From IMG/VR virus record IMGVR_UViG_3300019886_000067, positions 16,398 through 80,397 of that record: 64,000 nt of DNA. One strand, 5' to 3'. The number at the start of each line of letters is the position of its first letter. Positions within the stretch are counted from its first letter, which is position 1. The position numbers and the translations under genes were made by a program. The DNA comes from a virus. The notes beneath the pieces were generated by a model that worked only from the letters and a program-made list of their open reading frames with translations, was not told the DNA's origin and did no database searches. Below are positions 54,737 through 61,998 of this stretch, one piece after another.

Positions 54737-54942
54737 ACGTACAGAGCTTTATCACAGGAGCGGAGGCTATCGCTGAGATTCAAGATGTGTCTCTTAGCGA
54801 GCTATCCATCCAAGCAGAACACGATCAAGTCTGGGTTGGTGCTTGCGTCGAAGACATCCCCTCAGCAGTAGAGCAAGCCAAGCTAGAGGAGCTTGGGTTC
54901 TTCTTTGACGAAGACTGTCAATGTTGGTCGTGTTATGTCTGA
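54733..54942 (+). CDS. Hypothetical small protein
   Basis: A 69-residue acidic protein with a helix LSELSIQAEHD, and C-terminal LGFFFDEDCQCWSCYV. Overlaps both neighbours. Function unknown. Confidence 0.55.
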   Translation: MNVQSFITGAEAIAEIQDVSLSELSIQAEHDQVWVGACVEDIPSAVEQAKLEELGFFFDEDCQCWSCYV

Positions 54943-55162
54943 CACGCACGAAGAGTTCGATGTCATATGGCGCGACAGTAAATACTTCGTCTCGACGCCA
55001 GAACTAGACACGATTCGCGTAGTCCCGCTTTTGCGCTACAACGCCATGAAGCTTGAGCGTGACAAGGCGCTGAAGCAATTGGAGGCGGCATATAACGCCG
55101 GCTACGAGGAGGGCGAGTACCGCACAGGTAGCTTTGAGAACTTCTTGAGGAGGATGAAATGA
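54935..55162 (+). CDS. Hypothetical small protein
   Basis: A 75-residue protein with strand-rich N-terminus (FDVIWRDSKYFVSTPE) and a helical C-terminus. Start ATG 54935 overlaps the previous stop. Function unknown. Confidence 0.55.
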   Translation: MSDTHEEFDVIWRDSKYFVSTPELDTIRVVPLLRYNAMKLERDKALKQLEAAYNAGYEEGEYRTGSFENFLRRMK

Positions 55163-55263
55163 AGGTCTACAGACAGCCACCGCACGATCATTTGCTTTGG
55201 CTCGGGATTGCTGTGCTGTTGATCTTCTGGATTCTATGGGCATCGGACGTGCTGCACCCATGA
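55159..55263 (+). CDS. Small single-pass membrane protein
   Basis: A 34-residue frame: a basic start (MKVYRQPPHDH) then helix LLWLGIAVLLIFWILWA. Coupled at both ends by ATGA overlaps. One of several tiny membrane proteins in this block. Confidence 0.5.
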   Translation: MKVYRQPPHDHLLWLGIAVLLIFWILWASDVLHP

Positions 55264-55649
55264 TGTCCAAAGCTGAGGAGGAAGCACGCTTCGCATTTTG
55301 CGAGGCCGGCGACAAGACACTGACAGCCAACCGCTATCTAGCGTGGAAAGAAGCCAAAGACTTCCTATCTGATAAAGATAAACAGGCACGGGAACTACTG
55401 TTTGAGTCCGAGGCTGAACGTATCGTAGAGCGTTCCCGCTATGAAATAGAGCACGCCGAGGAGCGTGAGCGGCTTATGCGCGCTATCACTTTTGAGGCAA
55501 TTCAGCGCATGAGCACAGTGGCCGGACGTATGCGAATGTTGAATCGTGATGAGGCGAACGAAGAAATCAAGGCGCTGGCAGATAACCTGGCTGAGCCTTT
55601 GACTCTTATGCGGGAGCTTGAGGCAGCCTCACGAGCGAGAAACGTATGA
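55260..55649 (+). CDS. Helical hypothetical protein
   Basis: A 129-residue almost wholly helical protein (YLAWKEAKDFLSDKDKQARE, IEHAEERERLMRAITFEAIQ). Acidic-basic alternation suggests coiled coil. No family recognised. Confidence 0.58.
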   Translation: MMSKAEEEARFAFCEAGDKTLTANRYLAWKEAKDFLSDKDKQARELLFESEAERIVERSRYEIEHAEERERLMRAITFEAIQRMSTVAGRMRMLNRDEANEEIKALADNLAEPLTLMRELEAASRARNV

Positions 55650-55858
55650 AGCGGCTAGTTCTCTTGTTTGTGATGTGCCTAACGCTGAGCGGCTGTGGTG
55701 GCATCTACGAGCCTAAATCCCATGACATCAACTCGGCCTGCAACAGCCACGGCGGAATCGCTAAGTCAATCAGACACGCAGAAACACATGAGTCTACTGT
55801 GATCTACTACGAACTACTCTGCAAGGATGGCACAGCGAAAGTGGTACTGGACGAATGA
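55646..55858 (+). CDS. Small lipoprotein
   Basis: A 70-residue protein with a lipoprotein signal: KRLVLLFVMCLTLSGCGG, where LSGC is the lipobox. The mature part has two further cysteines. Phage lipoproteins at the outer membrane face often exclude other phages; that role is only a suggestion here. Confidence 0.68.
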   Translation: MKRLVLLFVMCLTLSGCGGIYEPKSHDINSACNSHGGIAKSIRHAETHESTVIYYELLCKDGTAKVVLDE

Positions 55859-56052
55859 TTCGACCGTGCGCTAAATGTGGCTCGATGGAGCCGTTTCATA
55901 TTCACAATGGTGAGCAAATCATCAAGGACTACTTCTTGATTGGCCGAGTCGAACCTGATATGGAGGCTGCACGTATCTGGCAAGCTCGCGCACTCAAAGC
56001 TGAGAAAGAACGCGACGATTTGAAATTCAGGCTTGACAGCCTAGATAAGTAG
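55855..56052 (+). CDS. Small protein with Cys/His cluster
   Basis: A 65-residue protein with CAKCGSMEPFHIHNG, a possible zinc site, then a coiled-coil helix (ALKAEKERDDLKFRLDSL). Its 3' end contains the promoter of the next gene. Confidence 0.55.
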   Translation: MIRPCAKCGSMEPFHIHNGEQIIKDYFLIGRVEPDMEAARIWQARALKAEKERDDLKFRLDSLDK

Positions 56053-56061
56053 TGCTAGGCT
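56033..56061 (+). promoter_or_regulatory. Consensus promoter of 56068 gene (leaderless)
   Basis: TTGACA (56033-56038), 17-base spacer, TAGGCT (56056-56061), six bases to ATG 56068. Confidence 0.82.
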
Positions 56062-56067
56062 TCGCAC

Positions 56068-56256
56068 ATGATGATATTTGACTATGAAGAAGAGCTTTGT
56101 GATGAAGCTGAGCGGATATGTAACGCAACCCCGCGAGCCGATTGGGACAAGGACCGGACGTGGCTCTTCGATCAAGCACGTATCAACTTGGAACGACGAG
56201 GCATTTTAGGGGGCGTATGCCCTACTGAAGATCATATCGAGAGAGGATATAACTGA
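56068..56256 (+). CDS. Hypothetical small protein
   Basis: A 62-residue acidic protein (FDYEEELCDEAERICNATPR). Starts at one of two adjacent ATG codons directly behind the promoter. No known family. Confidence 0.58.
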   Translation: MMIFDYEEELCDEAERICNATPRADWDKDRTWLFDQARINLERRGILGGVCPTEDHIERGYN

Positions 56257-56570
56257 TGAGTCTTGAGAATGAGCTACGAATAATGGGCCAGATCATCCAA
56301 TTGGACGCGGCCATTGCGCGAATCAAGCGTGAACGCGATGAAGCAATAGCTGCCTTTGGGATTGTCGAGAAGGCTTTTTACGAGGTTGACGACGAATCGA
56401 AGCGCTTTGCTGAGGCGTTGACTTTTTACGCTGACGAGAAAAACTATGGTGAAGGGGGCTATGCCGGCGGCTTGGTAACACATGCTCCGGGGCTGGATTG
56501 CCCGTGCCCCGAGGCAGAATGGGAGCCCGATCTGGGCTACGTTGCACGCGAGGCGTTGAAGAAGCCATGA
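56256..56570 (+). CDS. Hypothetical protein
   Basis: A 104-residue protein: helix (IQLDAAIARIKRERDEAIAA), then FAEALTFYADEKNYGEGG, resembling small phage proteins that pair a coiled coil with a conserved YADxxNY segment. Coupled to its neighbours. Confidence 0.58.
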   Translation: MSLENELRIMGQIIQLDAAIARIKRERDEAIAAFGIVEKAFYEVDDESKRFAEALTFYADEKNYGEGGYAGGLVTHAPGLDCPCPEAEWEPDLGYVAREALKKP

Positions 56571-57052
56571 CACAGATACTCGTGAAACTCAAGCAGCGCC
56601 GCAATCCCAGGAAACCTGACTACGCTAAGATCGCGTCGTTGGAGAGAAGCTTGGGCCTGCCATCTACGGTCTCAGAGCGAGACAAATTGCGCGCCGAATG
56701 GAATGATATCTACCGGGAAAACAGCTACATCACCAAACAGCGGGAAAAACGCAAAGACAAAATCCTCGTAGGAGTGGCAACTCTGTTCATTATTGGCTGT
56801 GCTTTGTTTCTTGCGTGGGTTGTTGCTTTCCGAACAGATATTTTTACTGAAACACCACAACCGCTACCGGCCGGCGTGCTTGTCGGGCCAAACGCCTCTT
56901 TCGTGGTTGCGCATGGACAAGATGGCATGGGTGCTCTACTATGTAGTGGGTCATCTTTTGATACTGTACCGCTTGGTCATCGTGTGCTCATCAACTGCAC
57001 TAACGGCGCACCTAAATTCAGCTATCCGAAGTCAAAGGTGTGGAGACCATGA
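56567..57052 (+). CDS. Single-pass membrane protein with RKPDYAKIAS start
   Basis: 161 residues from ATG 56567. Cytoplasmic N-terminus with RKPDYAKIASLERSLGLPS, one membrane helix (ILVGVATLFIIGCALFLAWVV, near 66-88), and an outer domain with two cysteines. The N-terminal motif recurs in the protein at 57189. Confidence 0.6.
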   Translation: MTQILVKLKQRRNPRKPDYAKIASLERSLGLPSTVSERDKLRAEWNDIYRENSYITKQREKRKDKILVGVATLFIIGCALFLAWVVAFRTDIFTETPQPLPAGVLVGPNASFVVAHGQDGMGALLCSGSSFDTVPLGHRVLINCTNGAPKFSYPKSKVWRP

Positions 57053-57192
57053 CATATATAGAAGAACTGCTAATTGTACTAAAGATTATCGTGCCCTTTA
57101 TGCTAACAATGCTTGCCCTTGTGTGGATTGCCTTCTGTTTGGTTCTGGGCACTTTTCTTTTTACCTACGTGATCGTGGAAGCGTTGCTATGA
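57049..57192 (+). CDS. Small membrane protein
   Basis: A 47-residue frame, nearly all hydrophobic (LIVLKIIVPFMLTMLALVWI, then VLGTFLFTYVIVEALL). One or two helices. ATGA overlaps with both neighbours. Confidence 0.52.
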   Translation: MTYIEELLIVLKIIVPFMLTMLALVWIAFCLVLGTFLFTYVIVEALL

Positions 57193-57446
57193 GGCGTAAA
57201 CCAGACTACGCCAAGATTGCGTCTATGGAGATAGAACTTGGCCTTGTGCCGGCAGCCGACGTAGCTGAGTGTATGCGGCCACAAACTAAGCCAAAGAAGC
57301 CTATACCAAAGTCGTCTCTAGGACTGCTGTTGCATCTTGAGTCCACAATGTTGCCTGGCTTGGTGTGCGTTTTGGCTCTTATGGCTTGGGCTGTCATCGT
57401 CGGAGGAGCCGTGTGGCTAGTGGCGGCGGCTAGTGGCGGCGGCTAG
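57189..57446 (+). CDS. Membrane protein with RKPDYAKIAS start
   Basis: An 85-residue protein: RRKPDYAKIASMEIELGLVP as in the 56567 gene, then a membrane helix (LVCVLALMAWAVIVGGAVWL) and a Gly/Ala end. Its C-terminus lies in a 13-bp tandem repeat, so the reading frame end depends on copy number. Confidence 0.58.
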   Translation: MRRKPDYAKIASMEIELGLVPAADVAECMRPQTKPKKPIPKSSLGLLLHLESTMLPGLVCVLALMAWAVIVGGAVWLVAAASGGG

Positions 57447-57456
57447 TGGCGGCGGC
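57418..57456 (+). repeat. 13-bp tandem repeat, three copies
   Basis: Three perfect copies of TAGTGGCGGCGGC spanning the stop of one membrane protein gene and the leader of the next. Unit length is not a multiple of three. Confidence 0.9.
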
Positions 57457-57459
57457 TAT

Positions 57460-57561
57460 ATGAGCTTTGAACTTATACTCAACGTCGGTTTTGCGGCTTT
57501 CGCGTTGATTATCCTAGCCGTATTCTGGATTGCATTTGATGAGAGAGAAGACGACAGATGA
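57460..57561 (+). CDS. Small single-pass membrane protein
   Basis: A 33-residue frame (MSFELILNVGFAAFALIILA and FWIAFDERED). One membrane helix with an acidic-basic tail. Overlaps the next ATG. Confidence 0.5.
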   Translation: MSFELILNVGFAAFALIILAVFWIAFDEREDDR

Positions 57562-57702
57562 AACTAGAGCGCCTAGCATCAACAATTGCGTCCTTTGATA
57601 TTTGCAAGCATCGCTGTCTCTTGTTTTATCGAAGGTCATCCTGCGTACGGTGCCTTGTGTGCCGTGCTCGTCATTACTATCATTGCGAGTTGGGTCATAT
57701 GA
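57558..57702 (+). pseudogene. Small membrane protein frame, apparently shifted
   Basis: ATG 57558 opens with MKLERLASTIASF, but the hydrophobic continuation (FASIAVSCFIEGHPAYG, then ALCAVLVITIIASWVI) lies in the +1 frame from about 57598 and stops at 57700-57702, overlapping the next ATG. Either a real gene with a one-base shift or a separate TTG-started frame at 57586. Confidence 0.35.
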
Positions 57703-57797
57703 AAAGACGAACCGTGCTGTTCCTAATTGCTCTGTATATTTTTTGTGCCGGTTTCGGCGTAGGTCTAGTTTTGGCTGTGGAGGCGTTGACAAAATGA
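57699..57797 (+). CDS. Small single-pass membrane protein
   Basis: A 32-residue frame: MKRRTVLFLIALYIFCAGFG then VGLVLAVEALTK. One membrane helix with basic inner end. Stop overlaps the next ATG. Confidence 0.45.
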   Translation: MKRRTVLFLIALYIFCAGFGVGLVLAVEALTK

Positions 57798-58030
57798 GCG
57801 GTCCTGATTTTGTGGTTGTCAGTCTTGATGACTGGCAGGCTCTATATGTCAACGGAGAAGTAGTCACTCAAGGCCATACGTTGAACCTTGAGCACACCAT
57901 CAACTACGTCCTTGAACAGCACGGCATGAAGCCTGTCCTATTCAAGGAGGGCACCCCAGAGTTCGAGGAAGAGTGCCACGAAAGCGGCCGGCTCCCCGAC
58001 GTGATGCCGCAAGACGATCAACTGTGTTGA
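57794..58030 (+). CDS. Hypothetical protein
   Basis: A 78-residue protein (PDFVVVSLDDWQALYVNGEV, QGHTLNLEHTINYVLEQHG), a pattern shared by many phage small proteins. Acidic C-terminus. Function unknown. Confidence 0.58.
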   Translation: MSGPDFVVVSLDDWQALYVNGEVVTQGHTLNLEHTINYVLEQHGMKPVLFKEGTPEFEEECHESGRLPDVMPQDDQLC

Positions 58031-58317
58031 CATCACACGACTATCGGCCAACCACGCTAGGCCGTATTGCTCCGCGTCTAGGTGCTGCTCTTGATGCCAT
58101 CGAGAAATACCACATGCGCGGCCTGCATCGCTGCTCGTGTGTACAAGGCTGGCGCATTGACGACTACGAGTATGGCGATTTCGGCTGCATCGACATCTTG
58201 AGTATCGCGCGCAACCTGCGTGACAGTATAGAACGTAATCGTATGTGGGAGGTCAACTCACGCACATATCCTAAGCCTCGATGGATGGAGGAGAACCCAT
58301 GCTCACCTCTTTCATAG
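58027..58317 (+). CDS. Hypothetical protein, TTG start
   Basis: A 96-residue protein starting with TTG in a TTGA overlap. Has CSCVQGWRIDDYEYGDFGC with three cysteines. Helical C-terminus. Function unknown. Confidence 0.5.
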   Translation: MTSHDYRPTTLGRIAPRLGAALDAIEKYHMRGLHRCSCVQGWRIDDYEYGDFGCIDILSIARNLRDSIERNRMWEVNSRTYPKPRWMEENPCSPLS

Positions 58318-58361
58318 GAGGCGTCATCGCTGCTCTGATTGTGCTAGGGTTGCAGAAATGA
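58299..58361 (+). CDS. 20-residue membrane peptide
   Basis: MLTSFIGGVIAALIVLGLQK, one short membrane helix, with GGAGGAG just upstream of the ATG and an ATGA overlap with the next gene. Among the smallest credible genes here. Confidence 0.42.
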   Translation: MLTSFIGGVIAALIVLGLQK

Positions 58362-58723
58362 AGCTATGGCTCGATGATGTACGTCCGGCACCCCAGGGAT
58401 GGATGTGGGCCAAGGACAACGCGACCGCGAAGAGCATCCTTGAAGCCTGTGGAGTCACGGGACACGTCGCAATCCATGAGTGCTCGCTAGACCACGATCT
58501 AGGCGCTTTGCCAACTGGCGACACTGATCCGCGTGAGGTCATGTTCTTGCAGGGCGATAGCCCAGACGGCAGCGGGTATGACTTGGCCGTGTGGATGTGT
58601 GAAAATGGGCTTGTACCTGACATCGTAACCATCCATTCGTGGAACCCTGCCGGCGCGAGACGTATGCGGGCCACCTTCTACGACCACGGCTACGAGACTA
58701 CACTGAGGCCCTTTCAGCTATGA
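58358..58723 (+). CDS. cREC-type receiver-fold protein, predicted cyclic-phosphate processing
   Basis: A 121-residue protein with LWLDDVRPAPQGWMWAKD at the start, CSLDHDLGALP in the middle, SGYDLAVWM, and IHSWNPAGARRM near the end. This matches the family described as cyclic-phosphate-processing receiver domains (cREC), thought from genome context to act on 2',3'-cyclic phosphate RNA ends. In a phage with tRNA-maturation genes it could help repair cleaved tRNA. Function in the family is a prediction. A TAGGGT box lies seven bases before the ATG. Confidence 0.62.
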   Translation: MKLWLDDVRPAPQGWMWAKDNATAKSILEACGVTGHVAIHECSLDHDLGALPTGDTDPREVMFLQGDSPDGSGYDLAVWMCENGLVPDIVTIHSWNPAGARRMRATFYDHGYETTLRPFQL

Positions 58724-59136
58724 CATCAATCAACGATGTGGTATACAGCAGACCCGAAGCACCTTGTCACGGCTGTGCTCATTCGGCTGCCGGTGCTCCG
58801 TTCCCCGGCTTTCCTTCAGGAGAGCGGCCGTGCTGTTTCTGCAAGCGCCACCCGGACGGCATAAACGTAGACGCCCTGGGAGGGTCGGCCGTCTGGTACG
58901 ACGGAGAGACGCCCGCGTTCAAGACTCCGATGGACTGCTACATCGCTACAGACCGATCAATCCAAGGACAGATTTTCAAAGTCCTTGAGCGTGTAGAGAA
59001 AATGGAAGAGCCGGTGACTCCGCGCACGAAGAGCGTCTTTGGAATTCCTTCTGACCACTACTGCTGCGAGGGCGGAGACGCGCCTGGCGGCCACACTTGG
59101 ACGTGCATCATGTTCCTGGGAGTGAGCTACGGATGA
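58720..59136 (+). CDS. Cys-rich hypothetical protein
   Basis: A 138-residue protein with CHGCAHSAAGAPFPGFPSG and CCFCKRHP, several possible zinc ligands, and HYCCEGGDA near the end. The pattern recurs in phage proteins of unknown function. Start overlaps the cREC gene. Confidence 0.55.
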   Translation: MTSINDVVYSRPEAPCHGCAHSAAGAPFPGFPSGERPCCFCKRHPDGINVDALGGSAVWYDGETPAFKTPMDCYIATDRSIQGQIFKVLERVEKMEEPVTPRTKSVFGIPSDHYCCEGGDAPGGHTWTCIMFLGVSYG

Positions 59137-59339
59137 CTAAGAAGCAGTGGAAGAAAGCCTACAAAAAATCTCAACGCGAAGCAGATGAACTAGCGACGTT
59201 GCTGGTTGAGATTGCGCGCGGCGCTGACATCATGCGCGACCGCAGTTTGCATTTCTCAAGCGAACTTTCGCTGGCCGGCATCAAGCACTACGACGAGCAA
59301 CGAGAGCTAATGGCAGACCGTGGATTGTATGTCGTTTGA
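59133..59339 (+). CDS. Small helical protein
   Basis: A 68-residue protein (KKQWKKAYKKSQREADELAT), basic N-terminal helix. Its 3' end contains the -35 box of the next promoter. Function unknown. Confidence 0.55.
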   Translation: MTKKQWKKAYKKSQREADELATLLVEIARGADIMRDRSLHFSSELSLAGIKHYDEQRELMADRGLYVV

Positions 59340-59364
59340 CATTCCCCGAATGATCTGCTACGGT
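59336..59364 (+). promoter_or_regulatory. Consensus promoter of 59373 gene
   Basis: TTGACA (59336-59341), 17-base spacer, TACGGT (59359-59364), eight bases to ATG 59373, so again nearly leaderless. Confidence 0.8.
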
Positions 59365-59372
59365 ATCCGACC

Positions 59373-59807
59373 ATGACAAAGATTAGCTCTATATCAATCA
59401 AGCGTGACCTTGAGTTGCTGCTTTACACAGCATGGACACGCATTATTGTTTCTCGGCATCCTGAGAAAACTGCTTTCTATGATCGTGAGAAGAAAAACTA
59501 CTGCGCAGTAGGTGCATGTGTTTCTGCTGTCATGGGCGAAGAGAATATATTCGAGGCGCTGAAAAACGGTGCGCTTGACGACGAGAGTGTTGCAGCTTGT
59601 GTGCAAGCTCTTTTCTTTGCCATCCCGCGCCGCATAAGGGATGCTGAAATGGCGCGCGGAAAAGACTACCTCTTTGGACATGCCCAAGCACAGTCACGCA
59701 GACGGACAATTGTCTACGCCTATAATGACCAAAATAATAAGCAAGTAATTTTGGAGTGGATACTAGATGCCCTCGTTCAAGTAGGAAGGTACCCAGATGC
59801 GCAGTAA
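59373..59807 (+). CDS. Hypothetical protein
   Basis: A 144-residue helical protein (LELLLYTAWTRIIVSRHPEK, NYCAVGACVSAVMGEENIFE). Conserved-looking core, no motif known to me. Overlaps the next gene. Confidence 0.58.
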   Translation: MTKISSISIKRDLELLLYTAWTRIIVSRHPEKTAFYDREKKNYCAVGACVSAVMGEENIFEALKNGALDDESVAACVQALFFAIPRRIRDAEMARGKDYLFGHAQAQSRRRTIVYAYNDQNNKQVILEWILDALVQVGRYPDAQ

Positions 59808-60333
59808 CGAAATCGAAGACGGCAACGATTATGCCGTTGGTGATCTGCCGGGCCATCGACTTCGCTGGCGAGTAACTGGCCGCGAGCAAATTGGTAACTC
59901 ATCGCGTATCGTCGCATTTCCGGTTGACTTGAATGGTGCGGTCACGGGACAGGCTCAATCGCTTACAGCCCGGTCTTTTACGGCCCCGTGGGTAGATGAG
60001 GAAACCGCCCGTAATGAGCAGGAGCGCGCAGCACAGAAGCGCCGCGAAGAGCTTACGCGAGAACGCGCTGAAAAGCAGGCTCGATTGACAGCAGCATTGC
60101 CGGCGTTTCGTGGGATCAAGGTATCTCCGCGTATGTTGGGCCGCTACGGTGGTGCGGATGCTGACGAGCCAGTTCTTGATCTTGCTGACGGGCTAGAGGA
60201 AAACTACAACAAGCATGATTCCAACACTTGCTCTGTGACTGCTGAAGTATTTGAGTTGATATCAGCGCGAATCAAGCAGCTTTCACAGGAGCTACAAGGC
60301 TCGACTTGGGTGACGGTGCCAGATGCCTCCTGA
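59797..60333 (+). CDS. Hypothetical protein with central coiled coil
   Basis: A 178-residue protein: beta-rich first 65 residues (RLRWRVTGREQIGNSSRIVA), then a charged helix (ETARNEQERAAQKRREELTR) and a helical end. Function unknown. Confidence 0.58.
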   Translation: MRSNEIEDGNDYAVGDLPGHRLRWRVTGREQIGNSSRIVAFPVDLNGAVTGQAQSLTARSFTAPWVDEETARNEQERAAQKRREELTRERAEKQARLTAALPAFRGIKVSPRMLGRYGGADADEPVLDLADGLEENYNKHDSNTCSVTAEVFELISARIKQLSQELQGSTWVTVPDAS

Positions 60334-60436
60334 GTATCAGGACTTCATGCTTCAGTGGAAGTGTTTGACCGATTTCTCACTAAAGTTTGATAATAACATA
60401 CAGCCATTCTTTACTTCACAACTAAGGAGCATTAAA

Positions 60437-61054
60437 TTGTCGGTACCAGTTCTGATTGACCAGCTTGGAAAACTGTTTGACGAGCTACAGAAAAAGCTTG
60501 ACGCCCAAGAGCAAGAGACAAAGAGCATTTATGAGAAAGCCCGCGCTGCCATTGGCCGTAGGGTTGACGAAGGCGTTGATCCTCTTACAGTTGTCTTCGA
60601 GGAGTATGAGCGTTTCAAGCAAAACTTCCCGAAGATGTGTGACGAGAATGAGGAATTGCGTTCTTCGGTTAGGTGGTTTGAGTCAACGTTGCGCTCTGAA
60701 ACTGATAAGCGCGTAAACACTGAAGAGCGTGAGGATGAGCTTAATAGCGTCATTCGTGGCCTTGAACGAGCACTCAACGTTGTGCGCGAGAACGTTTCTT
60801 TCTGGCAACGTAAGACTAAAGAGGATCAAAAAGCCCGCGCAAAGGCTGAATTGCAGGCCCAGAAAGCGGAAAGTGAACGCGACAATCGCTCTGTCTGCAC
60901 CAGAGGCGAAATTGAGTCAATCATTCAGCACGGAGTAGTGAATGAGAAGCGCTACAAGCTACTCAAGGGTTGGATGGAGACTCTTAGCGCGTCGGGCTAT
61001 CTTCGAGGACCAATCTTTGAATGCCTGAAAGACGCAGAGAAAATTGTCAACTGA
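60437..61054 (+). CDS. Long coiled-coil protein
   Basis: 205 residues from TTG 60437, which follows AAGGAG by nine bases; an in-frame ATG at 60323 overlapping the previous gene would give 243 residues, but the extra part looks non-coding (AT-rich with TTGACC and GATAAT boxes). The protein is mostly coiled coil (LGKLFDELQKKLDAQEQETK, then AELQAQKAESERDN) with a helical C-terminal domain. Function unknown. Confidence 0.58.
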   Translation: MSVPVLIDQLGKLFDELQKKLDAQEQETKSIYEKARAAIGRRVDEGVDPLTVVFEEYERFKQNFPKMCDENEELRSSVRWFESTLRSETDKRVNTEEREDELNSVIRGLERALNVVRENVSFWQRKTKEDQKARAKAELQAQKAESERDNRSVCTRGEIESIIQHGVVNEKRYKLLKGWMETLSASGYLRGPIFECLKDAEKIVN

Positions 61055-61418
61055 GCGCGTAAAGCTGTTCGAGGTACAAGAGGCCCACATAACGCTGCTC
61101 AAAGCAGCGTATGTGGGATGGGATGATGGCGAGTTTGGAGCGCCGGCTATTGACTGTAAGAGACCGTACGGCAACTCATCTGTCCTTAAAGATATGAGAG
61201 AGATACTTGGCTGGCCGATTGACGACGAAGAGGGTAAAGACGGCGACCAGACTGATATCGGATGGTCTGATGACAAAGCCATAGAAGACGACGATCTTGA
61301 AAAACTGCACAAGGAGACTAAGGTGGCGCTACAGATAGCATTGTCCGTGGGCTACTTCAAGCCTGGTCTCTACACGGCAAAAGAATACAGCAAGGATTGG
61401 GAACCCGTCAAAAAATGA
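61044..61418 (+). CDS. Conserved phage protein of unknown function
   Basis: A 124-residue protein starting with TTG. ITLLKAAYVGWDDGEFGAPA followed by IDCKRPYGNS is a signature of a small phage protein family. Acidic middle. No biochemical role known. Confidence 0.6.
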   Translation: MSTERVKLFEVQEAHITLLKAAYVGWDDGEFGAPAIDCKRPYGNSSVLKDMREILGWPIDDEEGKDGDQTDIGWSDDKAIEDDDLEKLHKETKVALQIALSVGYFKPGLYTAKEYSKDWEPVKK

Positions 61419-61750
61419 GCCAACGTAAGACGCCTATACTGCTTCGACAAGGCCCACTATCCGGCCGCATACATGCTATATTTCGCTACACGCGATCCAA
61501 GGCAGCTAACGGCTGTGACATCATCAATGCGTCCCTAGACGGTAAGGAAGATGTCACAGCCGACTTCGACGCGCTCGTGTGTGAATTGCTATTTGATCCA
61601 GACTCGCCAAAGATCATCGAGCAACTTGATGGTGCCTCGCGTAGTGGTGTTAGCTTGACCGAAGCTGAGCGCGAAGAAATCAAGAAATTTCGTGAGCGGC
61701 TGATCGTCCTTGTTGAACGACACAACAATGAAGGTCATGGTCGAGGATAG
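61415..61750 (+). CDS. Hypothetical protein
   Basis: 111 residues from ATG 61415. Beta-rich start (ILLRQGPLSGRIHAIFRYTR), helical end (LTEAEREEIKKFRERLIVLV). Function unknown. Confidence 0.57.
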   Translation: MSQRKTPILLRQGPLSGRIHAIFRYTRSKAANGCDIINASLDGKEDVTADFDALVCELLFDPDSPKIIEQLDGASRSGVSLTEAEREEIKKFRERLIVLVERHNNEGHGRG

Positions 61751-61955
61751 CCGTGCAGTTCGACAGATCAAGGCCGCGCTGTCGTTCAACAAAGTTCCGT
61801 GGGATTCAATCTTATGGGAGCCTTTTGATCTAGGGTCCAAGCGCGGGCAATGGATCATCAAGTGTTACGGCCGGCCGGATATCGTCGGAGCAACTACTAA
61901 GAAGCTATGCAGTGAAGACATCCCGCGAGCGGCGGCCTTGACAAACTCTGCCTGA
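61728..61955 (+). CDS. Hypothetical small protein
   Basis: 75 residues from ATG 61728 (an alternative ATG lies nine bases on). Alpha/beta: VRQIKAALSFNKVPWDSILW. The end of the gene overlaps the next promoter. Confidence 0.52.
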   Translation: MKVMVEDSRAVRQIKAALSFNKVPWDSILWEPFDLGSKRGQWIIKCYGRPDIVGATTKKLCSEDIPRAAALTNSA

Positions 61956-61966
61956 CGCGCTATGCT
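61938..61966 (+). promoter_or_regulatory. Consensus promoter of 61999 gene
   Basis: TTGACA (61938-61943), 17-base spacer, TATGCT (61961-61966); leader with AGGAGG before ATG 61999. Confidence 0.82.
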
Positions 61967-61998
61967 GCCGGAAACGACACATCATCATAGGAGGCATC

